DNA from: Magicicada septendecula
Lineage: Eukaryota; Arthropoda; Insecta; Hemiptera; Cicadidae
Assembly: GCA_034769895.1 (NCBI GenBank)
Contig: CM068370.1
Coordinates: 38,343,031 to 38,407,030, forward strand
Length of the DNA: 64,000 bases
Direction of reading: 5' to 3'
Made by a program: the position numbers and the translations under genes
The notes under the pieces: generated by a model
What the model saw: only the letters and a program-made list of their open reading frames with translations
Told to the model about the DNA's origin: nothing
Database searches by the model: none
Shown: positions 10,406-21,060 of the stretch, in pieces
Layout of the letters: every line of letters starts with the position of its first letter
Numbering within the stretch: the first letter of the stretch is position 1

Positions 10406-11485
10406 TAACAGACGTATTTCATTCTATAATTTAAACAAAACTACTGAAATATCTTTACAGACGTGATAACTATCCGATGCTCATTGGCATTCATGAAACG
10501 TAAGCGATAACTCTAATATTGACGAAAGAACAAAAACGTCTGGAAGATCGTAGGGTTGTAATAAGAAAGCAAGCTGTCGTAGAGATTGCAAGATTGCTGT
10601 AGTGATTATTACAAGAATATGTGTAGAGATGCGCGCGCGCGCGCGCGCGTGTGTATGTGTGTGTGAAAATTGATAAACACGCTCACGCATTCAAGCTTCT
10701 CGGATTCTACCAGACCTATTGACCTGTGGTAAAAATACTACGCACGCCAAGAGTTGGGTAATTCCAAATAAAATTAATAGAAATCATGAATTTCGTAGAT
10801 TCGGACGGTATCAGAGTTTGCGGTGTATAATTTTGCATCATCGAATTATTAAAAAAAATATATATATATATTATATATCGGATCGTGTTTTGCAGTTCGA
10901 CTATCGGCGATTGCTTGCAATCCTGTCGGTAGTTTCTCTTTTCCCTTCCATAAAATGTACGTTAGTAATACATTTTTATTGCTGACAGTACGAAGTACAG
11001 GCTTCCTTTATGGACGAAACCGTGTGTAGTAATAAAGGTTACGTAATCATGGGTATAAGTTGTACCCCCTATAAATGAAAAAAAATATAAGTATTCCGTT
11101 GCTATAAGTTTAATAACGGGTTAAATAATATTAAACGATGTGGTTGATCTTATATTCACACACAACTACTAAGAGTAAAAATCAATTTATTCTTAAGTAG
11201 CAACACACATTTTTTAAATTATATAAACTGCTTTTAATGTTCTGGCCTCATATAACGGACTTTGCAGTTCTCATATAAATATGCGGTTGTAAAAAATAAT
11301 AATTTAATACCTGATATAACATGAAATTAACACCGTTATTCAAAGGTCTACATGTTTTTCAGCTGTCTACAAACGGTAAGATTAGTAATTTTCGTTCTCT
11401 TTCTACTTCAGCTATTCTCTTTACCGATTATCGTTTTAGTAACAAATTACGCGCCGTAGACGAGTGGTGTGTGGGAGGAACCTGC
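10406..11485. other. No gene recognised; (GC)n(GT)n and (TA)n tracts
   Basis: A (GC)n(GT)n tract at about 10630-10664 and a (TA)n tract at about 10859-10877 are visible. No gene recognised. Confidence 0.5.
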
Positions 11486-11704
11486 CCCGAACCTGACTAA
11501 TTCGGAATTCTCTCCATTTAAAACTGAACGTTCGCCCCGCATTAAACATCTACAATTTAAAATGCATCTACAATTTAAAGTTTTACCTAACCTAGCTACA
11601 AAGTGAACAAAGTCTGAAATAGTTTTATCGAGAGTTTTTTTAGGCTGAAATAGTTGTACAGTTCTTCGTAAATTATTCATCTCAGTCAGCAACGTGGCGT
11701 CCAT
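11486..11704 (-). pseudogene. Pogo/Tigger-like transposase C-terminal relic
   Basis: The minus-strand frame ending upstream at 11704 reads 'LLTEMNNLRRTVQLFQPKKT' followed by a 'KTISDFV' block, which resembles the C-terminal '..ITDFF' tail of pogo/Tigger-type transposases. The DNA aligns with 20104-20160 and 20641-20742, where the same sequence ends in a CAGTAAAACC terminus after a TA. No DDE catalytic domain is seen. The family call rests on the tail motif and the TA-flanked terminus of the second copy. Confidence 0.45.
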
Positions 11705-12366
11705 GTAACCGCTGTTGCCGGCGGCAACAATACTGGAAATAAGAGAAAATAATATTAATTATATCACAGAATAAATACTTTAGTTATTGAATAATTTGAA
11801 ATCCGAACAATATTAGTAGGGAAACTTGAAGAAAAGCGTAGCACTGCTTTCGAACTGCTGGGCACTTGCACTGTCTTGTGTTGCCGGCTTAGACATCGGC
11901 AATGTTTTACTGCGTACGGTCATTGACCTCGTAGTAGTTGTCATTGTACAAACTGCCGAGAGGGGGACACATTCGACCACTCAATGTGTTGCCGCTGACT
12001 AAACCGGCATAACGCTCAGAATAACTGGCAGCTAAATTCGTTTCGGAACCAACGTGCAGCAGTTACTACCTACCTATTTTTGTTTTGTTCGTTTAGTTAT
12101 GTGTTCCTCTCTTTGTCTTTATTATTTTTAATTTGATTATCTGTGTTCTGATGGATTCTGTGTAAGTATAATGGGAGTCATATCCCGCTGAACCGGGACC
12201 CTCTCCTGCTGCCAGCGAATGATAGAAAATACTCTACAAAAATATTTTGACTCTAAAAAGAATATTTTCGCCCTAAAAACAACTCTTGGTACTAGAAAAA
12301 TTCGAATTAATTTTTAGGTTAAGTTTTAGGCCTATCACTACCGGCAACAGGTGTTATGTACCCAGG
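11705..12366. other. No gene recognised
   Basis: No supported feature. Some CpG-richer sequence lies near 11860-12060. Confidence 0.4.
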
Positions 12367-13016
12367 TAGTCCCGGATTTACCACGGGCTCCGAGGGGGCC
12401 GCACAGACATTTTTTTTAACAGAAGTATTTTTATAAAAGTAGGAGGCACTTTGATTCATTTAATTATGATTTTTTGAAATTAAATGATCGTTTTTTGTTA
12501 ATAATACAAATGGAAGACAGTTCTTATTTAAATATTGCGCACTTACTTTTAAGACGTTGGCATCCTTGAAACTAATCGGCGCATGCGAATTTTGAACGTC
12601 GCATTAATTCCATTAAGCCACGTAGTCACTGAATATTAGTTTACCATTAGCTTGTTGTACCTTTAGTCAAAGAATAAAAAAAAATACAGACTTTTTTTTT
12701 AATTTTATAAAAATTAAGTGTTATACCTAGACAATAAAAAAGAAGTTGTTTATGTTAAATTTCTGAATAAGCTTAGTTAAGTTACTCTACTTAAAAAATA
12801 AATTGCTCAATTCTTTTGCATTTTTCTTAATATTTTGAAAAAGTTTGCTAAATGAAAGCACACTTTTTTGTAGTAGCCTACTGGTTATAAATCTAATAGT
12901 ATTAATCTGACATCAGATTACTTCTGCAGTACATATATTACTTCAAAGTCACACCCGTTGGGGGGGGGGCTCAGAAAACTTGGCCTAGGGCCTCAAAAGT
13001 CTTAAATCCGGCACTG
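12367..13016. mobile_element. hAT-like non-autonomous element
   Basis: The right end, read inward, starts CAGTGCCGGATTTAAGAC and the left end TAGTCCCGGATTTACCACGG, giving imperfect terminal inverted repeats of hAT type. GC-rich ends enclose an AT-rich core with no ORF. Candidate 8-bp flanking duplications match poorly, so the copy is old or its left boundary is off by a few bases. Confidence 0.5.
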
Positions 13017-13627
13017 TACTCACTCCACGCCACTGCTAAGTAGACAACATGCAGAATCAAATGTAACGTGTATTAATCTATACCACTGAAGCATCAGTAG
13101 TTTCCCTACACGGTTTTGAGCCGTCTTCACATATCCGACCGTCTTTCCCTTGACCGTTTTATACATGTCCGCGTCCTACTGCTTTGAATTAGACATTTTT
13201 TAACACTGTTTTATTACTCTCACTTTCTGAGGTTCTTTCGTTTTGCCTGTGGCGTTTTTTCGTTGATCTACCGTCAGTTGACGTACACCCTTTCGCGCCT
13301 AAGAAGTAGACCTACTCCGCCACGGAAGACCGTTTTGTGGTCGTAAACCGTGTCTCTACAGTACGACACTGTAAAAAAAGGGTCAGCTACTGTTTTGTAA
13401 AATTTTTTAATCTGGTCGTACTTTTTTTCGTCAGTGTCCTATTAATTATGGTTCCATGTAAAAATTTACATTACAAAAATATAAATTCAATATTTGTTGT
13501 TACAGTTTTTTCCTTGATAAGAGAATTACTTTGTATACTACTAGTGTACAATCGACAAGTGTTTTCTTCCTTGGAACATGTGTCGAGCATCAAGCAGTAT
13601 CAAGCTCAATGTCTGCCTATTATTTAT
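13017..13627. other. Unclassified; block shared with 21085-21230
   Basis: The block near 13360-13445 (GTAAAAAAAGGGTCAGCTAC, later TTTTTTTCGTCAGTGTCC) resembles 21160-21225 in order and spacing. Both lie downstream of pogo-like ends, so both may be parts of one decayed DNA transposon. No coding call. Confidence 0.4.
13623..13627. repeat. Copia target-site duplication, left
   Basis: TTTAT, repeated exactly after the right LTR. Confidence 0.9.
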
Positions 13628-14000
13628 TGTTGAGAATTTACTAGAAAACTCTACATTCAATTTTAAGTAAGTATACCTGTTATTGTAAAGTGAAAGTTTG
13701 TATTGTGCGGTGGGAGGTCTAGCTACCTGGGCGGGGCCTCAGCCCACACACATGCTTGTTTACTGTGAGAAGTCTACAAAAGTAATGTTCTGGTAGTTTT
13801 AAATAAAAGGAAAAATCTGGAAGCTTTTTTCTATATAAACAGAGATGCACTCGACCAGTTAAGTTCAGTTTTAAATCTGCTTTTGTAATGTGTATTTCGT
13901 GTGTCCGTTTTATGTATACTTGCTACTAAACTGTTCTTCAATAAAGTGTGTGTTTGCTCCTGTACTTAAATTATTAAATATTTTTAACCATACCTCAACA
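13628..14000 (+). repeat. Copia 5' LTR
   Basis: 373 bp with TGTTGA...CAACA ends. It contains a TATATAA box at 13832-13838 with an initiator-like segment about 30 bp downstream, and AATAAA at 13940-13945, so U3, R and U5 can be placed roughly. It differs from the right LTR only at two sites near its end. Confidence 0.95.
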
Positions 14001-14014
14001 GGTTATGGGCCCAG
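14001..14014 (+). promoter_or_regulatory. Copia primer binding site
   Basis: GGTTATGGGCCCAG directly abuts the 5' LTR. It resembles the initiator tRNA-Met internal-fragment primer site used by insect Copia elements. Confidence 0.8.
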
Positions 14015-14077
14015 TGGCATTTTAAAATCGGAGTGCAGTGTGTAATTGGAGTGCAAGTATAAAATATTTGTGCAAAA

Positions 14078-14651
14078 ATGGAACCGAATATAAAAATTGA
14101 AAAACTTCGAGACAAAGATAATTGGCATCAATGGCGCTTCGTAGTACGCACATTGATGGAAGAGGATGATGATGTGCTGGATGTTTGCGAAGGAAGATTA
14201 GCCGAGCCAGCTGCAGGTGCAGAAGATCGTGACGCGTTGTTGGAAAAGTTCAAGAAGGCGGACAAAATTGCCAGAAAGTTAATTGTTACAACAGTGGAGA
14301 GAAAGCCTCTCGAACTTATAATGGGTTGTTCTACTGCCAAGGAGATGTGGGACAAATTGAATACAGCATATGATCTAAAATCTGATGAAAATCTGTCGAT
14401 GATTCAAAACAATTTTTTGAGTTTCAGTGGACAGAGAGTGAAAGTGTTACGTATAATATTTCAAAAATAGAACAGTTGGCTAGAAAAATGAAAAATCTCG
14501 GGGGAAAAATTGAAAAGACTATGGTGATGACTCGTGTTTTAACATCTTTGCCACAAAAGTTTAATCATTTTCACAGTGCTTGGGATTCGGTATCTGACGA
14601 TAAGAAGAATCTCGAAAATTTGACTGAGCGCTTGATGGCAGAAGAATTTTG
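14078..14651 (+). pseudogene. Copia Gag, frameshifted
   Basis: The frame starts at an ATG after the primer site, and the first 120 or so residues read as Copia Gag: 'KDNWHQWRFVVRTLM', 'TAKEMWDKLNTAYDLK'. A frameshift near 14425-14445 moves the homologous reading to the pol frame, where 'NISKIEQLARKMKNLGGKIE' and 'LTSLPQKFNHFHSAWDS' follow. A TGA at 14650-14652 then interrupts it before the zinc knuckles. Gag forms the particle that packages the RNA. This copy could not make it unaided. Confidence 0.9.
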
Positions 14652-14691
14652 ATTACAAGAGCAAAAGGAAGTACACGAAGAGACGACAGCG

Positions 14692-16563
14692 TTGCTAGCT
14701 AATCTGAAAATCGGTCATAAAGAACAGAAGAATGACTCTTATAAATATGAGAAGAATAATTTGAAACAAGAGCAGTGTTATAATTGTGGAAGACAAGGTC
14801 ATTTAAAAAGGGACTGCTTCAGGTGTTATACGTGCAAAAGAAAAGGTCATAAAAGTAACAATTGCTTCATGAATAAGAATAATGGACAGCGAAGATGGTC
14901 GAATAATCAAGAAAGAAGTAACTCGTCTTCTGGACAGAAGAAATCAACATCGAGGATAGCACTAATAGGTGACAAAGGCAGCTGTGGCAATCGGGATGCT
15001 CTCTGGATTGTGGATTCGGGTGCGACGGATCATATGTCGAAGCATCGAGAATGGTTTTCAACGTTCGAAGAATATACAACACCAGTCAGTGTAAGAATGG
15101 GCAACGGTATGACAATGTCTGCATATGGTAAAGGTAATATTGACTTTGAAACTTATAAAAATAGTGAACGAGTAGAAGGTACTATCTATAATGTATTATA
15201 TGTTCCTGATTCAATGTATAATCTGTTTTCTGTTAAATATGCGGGTAAAAGGGGTATAGATTATGAAATAACACATAATGCTACGAGATGTACTTTAAAG
15301 CATGGTAATGAAATTCTTGTAACTGGTTCCGAATATGAACCTGGTAGTTTGCTAAAATTAGACATTAAAACTTTAATTCCAAAAGAATGTAACGTGGTAG
15401 AACAAAAGAGTAGATCGAGCATTTCCAACGGTAATGTTTTACAATTATGGCACGAAAGACTTTGCCATCAAAATGTAAAACATGTGAAGAATTTTTTGAA
15501 AAATCTAAATATAAAATTTACGGATGAAAATTTCTTTTGTGAAGGTTGCGCTTATGGCAAAAATCATAGATTGCCTTTTCACAAAAAGATCGATCGTGCC
15601 ACTAAAACTCGCGAAATAATTTATACTGACGTTTGTGGTCCTATGGAAGTAGAGTCTCTCGGTAGAAAGTTATATTTTGTTTATTTTAAAGACGATTTTT
15701 CAAGTTATAGAGAAATTAATTTTATTCGAGAAAAATCTGAAGTAATAGAAAAACTAAAATCATTTTGTATCGGGGTTGAGAATCAATTTGCAACAAATAT
15801 TAAAGAAATTCATTTTGATGGTGGTAAAGAATACGATAATAAAGCTGTGATCTCTTTTTTAAATAGTAAAGGTATAAAATATTCGATTAATGTTCCATAT
15901 ACGCCCGAACAAAATTCAATTGCAGAGGGCGATAACCGAATCATTGTAGAGGCTGCTCGATCAATGTTATATTCAAATTCAAACTTACCTCTATTCTTAT
16001 GGGCAGAAGCAATGAATACTGCTGTACATGTAATTAATAGAACAGGCCCAACAAAACAAAATAATAAAACTCCTTATGAGTTATGGAATGGAAACACAGC
16101 TACTGTTGATAGATTTAAAATATTTGGAACCATGTGTTATGTACATATATCAAAAGAAAAGCGTAAGAAACTTGATAAAAAATCGATGAGAGGTTATCTG
16201 GTCGGATATCATGAGGATTGTAAAGGTTATCATGTATATGTTCCGGAAGTGCGAGATGTCATTATAAGTAGAGATGTACTTTTTAAACCTGAAAGAGTAT
16301 TAGCTGATTCAATTATTTTGAATTCTTTGAACAATAATAATAAAGAAACTGAAGAAAATGAAAATATAACTCCTAAAAATAATGAACTTTTACTTAAAAA
16401 TGAATCAAATGAGTTTGAAGAAAGAGAACCTTTACAATCTTCAAATAGCGATAACAATCAAACTGAACGACAATTGAGCGATAGAACAAAATTAAAACCT
16501 ACAGAATATTATGGATGTCCGATCACGTTTATTGCTGAAAAGTTACCATCCAATTATAACTAA
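14692..16563 (+). pseudogene. Copia Gag zinc knuckles, protease and integrase
   Basis: 623 codons from the first ATG after the TGA. Two CCHC knuckles lie at residues 29-42 and 45-58. The protease motif DSGA starts at 108. Integrase shows the HHCC zinc site (H254, H259, C283, C286) and a DD35E triad at D313, D376 and E412, with 'PYTPEQNSIAEGDN' around the last. All these catalytic residues are intact. A TAA at 16561-16563 cuts the frame before the RT, and the same frame continues with 'AITSKEKDSWQAAMQDEMN' after it, so it is a nonsense mutation rather than a natural end. Confidence 0.92.
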
Positions 16564-16935
16564 GCAATTACAAGTAAAGAAAAAGATAGTTGGCAAGCTG
16601 CAATGCAGGACGAAATGAACTCTTTGTATGAAAATAAGACATGGGTATTAGTAGAAAAGCCAAAAAGTAAAAAGGTGATTAACAATCGTTGGGTTTTTGT
16701 GAAGAAGCTCAATCCAGATGGTACAGAACGTTATAAAGCGCGGTTGGTTATTAAAGGTTATTCGCAACAGAAAGATATAGATTATAAAGAAACTTTTAGT
16801 CCGGTTGTTCGCTTTGATACAATAAGATTGATACTTAGTATTTCTGCTCGTGAAAATTTACATATTGGTAAATTTGATATAAAAACGGCTTTTTTATACG
16901 GTGACTTAAAGGAAGATATATATGAAACAACCTGA
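16564..16935 (+). pseudogene. Copia reverse transcriptase, N-terminal part
   Basis: In frame with the preceding integrase segment. It contains the Copia RT start 'WQAAMQDEMNSLYENKTWVL', 'YKARLVIKGYSQQKDIDYKE' and the first catalytic block 'GKFDIKTAFLYGDLKEDIY'. The frame is lost at an AT run near 16915-16923, where two bases appear to be missing relative to the family reading 'EDIYMKQPEGF'. Confidence 0.9.
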
Positions 16936-17203
16936 AGGTTTTGATGATGGAAGCTCACGCGTATGTAAATTAATGAAAAGTTTATACGGCTTAAAACAAG
17001 CACCAAGATGCTGGACTGAGCACTTCACTAATTTTCTTGTAAATTTAGATTTTTGTCAAAGTACGGGTGACCCATGTTTATACATATATAACAATAATAA
17101 TAATAAGATCTTGTTAGCAATTTATGTTGGTGATGGACTTATTGCAGCTTCAAATGAAAGTTTGATTGATAAATTGTTGAATGATTTGAGCAAAAAAATT
17201 TAA
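16922..17203 (+). pseudogene. Copia reverse transcriptase, palm, YVGD variant
   Basis: Continues the RT: 'KLMKSLYGLKQAPRCW' then the catalytic loop. The expected YVDD reads YVGD at 17123-17134, with GGT at 17129-17131 in place of GAT, which removes one of the two metal-binding aspartates. The frame ends at a TAA after a run of seven As (17192-17198). One A fewer restores the reading into the next segment, so an insertion in the run is likely. Confidence 0.9.
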
Positions 17204-18080
17204 AATTACTAGTACTAAAGAAGTTACTAATTATCTTGGAATGGAAATTTGTAGATTGAATGATGGGTCTGTTTTCATTCATCAAAGTACTTATATTAAC
17301 AAAATCTTAGAAAAGTTTAATATGTCAGAAGCTAATATTGTATCCACGCCAATTGATTGTAATCATGATGAATATTTATCAAAAACTATTGTAAGTAATG
17401 TACCTTATCGTGAAGCTGTCGGCAATTTGATGTTTTTGCAAACTGTAAGTCGTCCGGACATAAGTTTTGCTGTAAATGTTGTATCTAGAGTTTTAGACAA
17501 ACCAAGTGTAGCTCATTGGTCAATTGTTAAACGAATTTTACGTTATCTAAAAGGTACGATTGATTTTGGATTACTATATTGTAAGGATGGCAACTTTAAA
17601 GCTTATAGTGATGCTGATTATGCTAGCGATATAGTTACACGTAAATCAACTTCTGGCGTAGCTTGTATGTATGCAAATACTGCAATTATTTGGCGAAGTA
17701 AGAAGCAACAATCTGTATCATTATCAACAACCGAGTTAGAATTTGTAAGTGCAGCATTAGCAACAACTGAAATAATGTGGTTAAAGAAGTTATTTAATGA
17801 ATGCGATTGTAAGACTGATAAATATGATTTATATATAGATAATATGAGTGCATTAAAACTTATAAGTAATCCTGAATTCCATCAAAGGACAAAACATATT
17901 GATGTGAAATATAATTATGTACGTGATTGTTTTCAAAATGGAGAAATTGATGTGCATTATGTTAAACGTGATGAACAAGTTGCTGATATACTTACGAAAG
18001 CTTTGTCAAAACCAAAATTTGTTTATTTAAGATCTAAACTTGGACTTAAGAGTAAAAATGAATTTTTTAAATTAATGTGA
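17204..18080 (+). pseudogene. Copia RT thumb/connection and RNase H
   Basis: Reading resumes as 'KITSTKEVTNYLGMEI' and runs to a TGA at 18078-18080. It includes 'YREAVGNLMFLQTVSRPDIS', 'HWSIVKRILRYLKGT', and the RNase H blocks 'AYSDADYASD', 'SLSTTELEF' and 'DNMSALKL', ending 'VADILTKALSKPKF'. These are the usual Copia RNase H landmarks. No stop occurs inside it. Confidence 0.9.
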
Positions 18081-18100
18081 TTGTGAGAATGTAGAGTTTT

Positions 18101-18108
18101 AGGGAGGG
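18101..18108 (+). promoter_or_regulatory. Copia polypurine tract
   Basis: AGGGAGGG directly precedes the TG of the 3' LTR. Confidence 0.85.
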
Positions 18109-18481
18109 TGTTGAGAATTTACTAGAAAACTCTACATTCAATTTTAAGTAAGTATACCTGTTATTGTAAAGTGAAAGTTTGTATTGTGCGGTGGGAGGTC
18201 TAGCTACCTGGGCGGGGCCTCAGCCCACACACATGCTTGTTTACTGTGAGAAGTCTACAAAAGTAATGTTCTGGTAGTTTTAAATAAAAGGAAAAATCTG
18301 GAAGCTTTTTTCTATATAAACAGAGATGCACTCGACCAGTTAAGTTCAGTTTTAAATCTGCTTTTGTAATGTGTATTTCGTGTGTCCGTTTTATGTATAC
18401 TTGCTACTAAACTGTTCTTCAATAAAGTGCGTGTTTGCTCCTGTACTTAAATTATTAATTATTTTTAACCATACCTCAACA
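18109..18481 (+). repeat. Copia 3' LTR
   Basis: 373 bp, identical to the 5' LTR apart from AAAGTGCG versus AAAGTGTG and ATTAATTA versus ATTAAATA near the end. TTTAT follows directly. Confidence 0.95.
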
Positions 18482-18619
18482 TTTATAGTTTCAGCAACAT
18501 TTTGTTTAGACTCATTAGTTTGAGAAATTAATTGAAGTTACAATTTAGAAAAGAGAATTACTAGTTAACTACATATAAAACTACACACACACGTCGTCGT
18601 TGCGTGTGTGCGTGTGCGC

Positions 18620-18860
18620 GCGCGCATGTGGTATAATATGTTCAAACCGTATATGTCATTCAAAAATCAACGACCTTTCGAACGACGGCGCCGTCACCAA
18701 AAGCAGGACGGACAGCGCTCCTAGCGGCAGCCCCTGACGAAGCTCTAACTTAGCGAAAATTAGTTTAGACCATCAGGTGAAAATTTACAATTTTTATCAA
18801 TCATAATTTGTGATCCGACTCAGTAATGTTATATATAGTTAATTAATAGTAACAACGGAC
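18620..18860 (+). mobile_element. Diverged PLE tail, same family as 27994-29737
   Basis: The order GACGG(A)CAGCGCTCCTAGCGGCAGC, CTGACGAAG, GCGAAAATTAG, TTTAGAC, then ACGGACACGTCATGGACAAC matches the 3' end and terminal extension of the 28-kb PLE. CTGACGA and GAAA at 18732-18753 mark the decayed hammerhead; its stem I no longer pairs. Only the last codons of the endonuclease ORF remain. Confidence 0.65.
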
Positions 18861-18889
18861 ACGTCATGGACAACAAAATTGAGGAAATG

Positions 18890-18960
18890 TATTATTGTAT
18901 TATATTAAAAAACGTGGCTGAAGATGATCAATACCGCTTGATGCACAAAACACGTTCCAA
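18890..18960 (+). ncRNA. Decayed hammerhead-like PLE tail
   Basis: CTGAAGA, an ATCAA/TTGAT stem II, then AAAACACGTTCC in place of GAAAC. The core is damaged. Confidence 0.3.
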
Positions 18961-19034
18961 GTAAGAAAAAATATCTTGATGTAAACTAATATTATAAAAT
19001 ATATAATTTATTTAATATTTATACATTCTTTACC

Positions 19035-19740
19035 TCAAGATGTTTTATTCCCTTATTTGGTACATGTTTCGGGAAGCGTATTCTTCGCATTATCAGCCTT
19101 CCTGATTTATATCTTGTGGAGTATTTGTGTTTTGGTTGCGTGGTTGTTGTTATGGCTTCCTGTTGGTTTTTGGTATTTTATACCAGTGTTATTGTGTGTC
19201 GTTGTGGTATATATATTATTATTTTGTTTATTTTCTATGTTGGGTGCTTTGAAAATTGTGTCATGTTTTGTATTGATTTGTATTTGTTCAGGAATTAGTC
19301 TGTTTTGTGTTTGTATGTTTGTAAATTTTCCCATATGTTCATTATGGTGCCTTTGTGTGGTATGTGTTTTATTAGTGTCATGTTGCTTATGTCTGGGAAT
19401 TCATGTCCTGTGTTTATTCCATGTGTGACCAAATTAGATTTTTTTTTTTTTTTTTTTTTAGGCGTTTAGATGATCAAAATAACGTTTTTTTTTTAGTTGT
19501 TTTGTGTTTGTCCTACGTAACATTTATTGCAATCTTGGCATTCAATTTTGTATATACCATTGTTGATTGTTGTTTCATCCTTGTTATGTGGGTTATTTAT
19601 TTTTTGTAAATTGTTTTTATTAGTTTTTTATGCTATTTTAATGTCTGTGTTTTTAAATAGTTTTGTTAACTTTGTGATCTTATTATTTATGTATGTGAAT
19701 GTGGTTAATTTTTTATTGTATATAAAAATATATATGTAGT
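19035..19740 (-). pseudogene. PLE GIY-YIG endonuclease relic with tail
   Basis: The minus strand reads, 5' to 3', 'YINNKITKLTKLFKNTDIKI', then 'GIYKIECQDCNKCYVGQ' (about 19560-19505), an A-rich break at 19438-19500, then 'GHEFPDISNMTLIKHIPHKG' and 'MNIWENLQTYKHKTD' with a stop, and 'LIPEQIQINTKHDTIF'. These follow the PLE endonuclease order seen at 28951-29631. A hammerhead-like tail follows. Hydrophobic frames on the plus strand here are shadows of this AT-rich relic. Confidence 0.75.
19043..19106 (-). ncRNA. Hammerhead relic, G8 substituted
   Basis: On the minus strand CTGATAA replaces CUGANGA, then a GCG...CGC stem and GAAACATGTACC. The ACATGT stem III and H17=A are kept, but the essential G8 is A. 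Confidence 0.45.
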
Positions 19741-20099
19741 GGGACTTCTGTTAACTGCTGTCCTACGTTTTTACCCGTGGATCACCTTATCGCTTTCATC
19801 TTTAATAGGTCATCTGACCCACACACAACACACATAACAGCGGCAATACCAAGCTTCCATATACGTACTGTCACGCAAATCGCTTCAGTAACATCCATCG
19901 TACATACCGTGTGTGTGCGAACCGATCGAAGGCAATCACACGCTCAAACAAGACACGGCACGTGACTACAATGGAATGGAATGGCGGCCTCGGAGTGCAT
20001 CACCACCCACGCTCTCTTCTATTGTCCGTTGTGTTCTCCTTTGTAAATATTATCTTCCAGGAGCATGAACTCGTGTTCTCAACAGTGAAGAAACAAATA
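19741..20099. other. No gene recognised
   Basis: Nothing identified. The segment ends at a TA next to the pogo-like terminus. Confidence 0.4.
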
Positions 20100-20184
20100 C
20101 AGTAAAACCTGGATAATTCGGGATTCCCGCGATTTAAAAACTGAACCTTTATCCCGAACTAAACTGCTGTCCTTATTAGAGGCA

Positions 20185-20640
20185 TATTTATGGAGGGGGA
20201 CGAACTTGACCGGACCCCCCCCATCCCCAAGAGGGTCGAAAAAGTTGACGAATTTAGTTAATCTCTTAATTGTTAGGCTTCTTTACTGTTTTTTCAGCTG
20301 TGCACGCTAATATAGTAGTAACTATTTTATACAAACAGGTTTATTACACAGCATTGGCATATACATTTGAAATATGAAATATAGGAAAATCACTTCAGTC
20401 AGTATAAGTATCTAATAAAGAATGTTTCAAAAACGCGTATTTTTATTGTCTTATTACCGTTTACTTTAACAGGACTGATTCCAGTCACTTCAAAGATAGT
20501 GATTTCATTACTATTAACTTGTTTTTCTTTTTTATGAAGCCGACCAGAACCTGAACCCCCTCCAAGTATTCGAGATATGACACTGATCCGAATGAGTGAA
20601 GCACTTTATGTTAATTATTCAAGAAACATGCCTTCTACCG
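20185..20640 (+). repeat. Interspersed repeat R1, copy 1
   Basis: Starts near GGAGGGGGACGAACTTGACC with a C run and GAGGGTCGAAAAAGTTGACG. It continues with ATTATTTTTTCAGCTGTG-like, GAAATATGAAATATAGGAAA, AACGCGTATTTTTATTG and CACTTTAAAGATAGT blocks, and ends in a GACCTGAACCCCCTCC-like stretch. The same blocks occur at 22150-22330, 23620-24045, 43835-44010 and 44195-44630. Non-coding, class unknown. Confidence 0.7.
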
Positions 20641-20742
20641 TTTAAAGTTTTACCTTACCTAGCATAGCTACAAAATGAACAAAAACTGAAATAGTTTTAT
20701 AGAGAGTTTGATAGGCTGAAATATTTGTATTGTACTTGGTAA

Positions 20743-21020
20743 ATTGTGACGCTGCTACGCTGTCGGCGCGGGTTCAATTCCCGCCAGGGGCCATCTGATT
20801 TAGATACGATCGTTTCCCCTCGCAAGGTAATGGCAACCCAGCGAGAGGTATCCTGCCTAGTATAAACCCCCCACCCCCAAAAAAAATTGCCGTTCGGATC
20901 CGGCGTTAAACTGTTAAACTGCAGGTCGCATATACCTGTGAGAGACTCAGTACCACACGCACCACGGGTATATGCGGGGAGGGTACAAACCAGTCGAAAG
21001 ACTGAAGGACTACGAATTGA
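20743..21020 (+). repeat. tRNA-derived SINE with target duplication
   Basis: A 278-bp insertion flanked by ACTTGGTAA on both sides (20734-20742 and 21021-21029). Near the start is GGTTCAATTCCCGCC, a good match to the Pol III B box GGTTCRANNCC. A convincing A box is not obvious. The duplication and its position inside the pogo-like repeat support an insertion by LINE machinery. Confidence 0.7.
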
Positions 21021-21060
21021 ACTTGGTAAGTCATTCATCTCAGTGGCATATCTTGTTTCC

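Larger units (their letters stand above)
13628..18481 (+). mobile_element. Copia LTR retrotransposon, full length, non-autonomous
   Basis: A 4854-bp insertion with two 373-bp LTRs, each TGTTGAG...CAACA, that differ at two positions. Flanks are TTTAT on both sides (13623-13627 and 18482-18486), a 5-bp target duplication. The primer site GGTTATGGGCCCAG follows the left LTR directly and the purine tract AGGGAGGG (18101-18108) precedes the right LTR. The internal order is gag zinc knuckles, protease, integrase, RT, RNase H, which is Copia order. The ORF is broken in at least five places and the RT active site is altered. Confidence 0.95.
20100..21060 (-). mobile_element. Pogo-like DNA transposon relic with two insertions
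   Basis: It starts CAGTAAAACCTGGATAATTC after a TA (20098-20099). Sequence at 20104-20160 and 20641-20742 aligns with 11490-11690, including the minus-strand transposase-tail reading. The alignment is broken by R1 (about 20185-20640) and by a SINE (20743-21020), and resumes with TCATTCATCTCAG after 21029. The right terminus is not located. Confidence 0.5.

Noticed and set aside
19057..19428. Plus-strand frame resembling a multi-pass membrane protein
   Set aside because: It is the antisense of a degenerate PLE endonuclease; hydrophobicity comes from T-rich codons.
20743..20800. Functional tRNA gene
   Set aside because: Only the B box is convincing; no cloverleaf could be drawn, and target duplications show it is a SINE.
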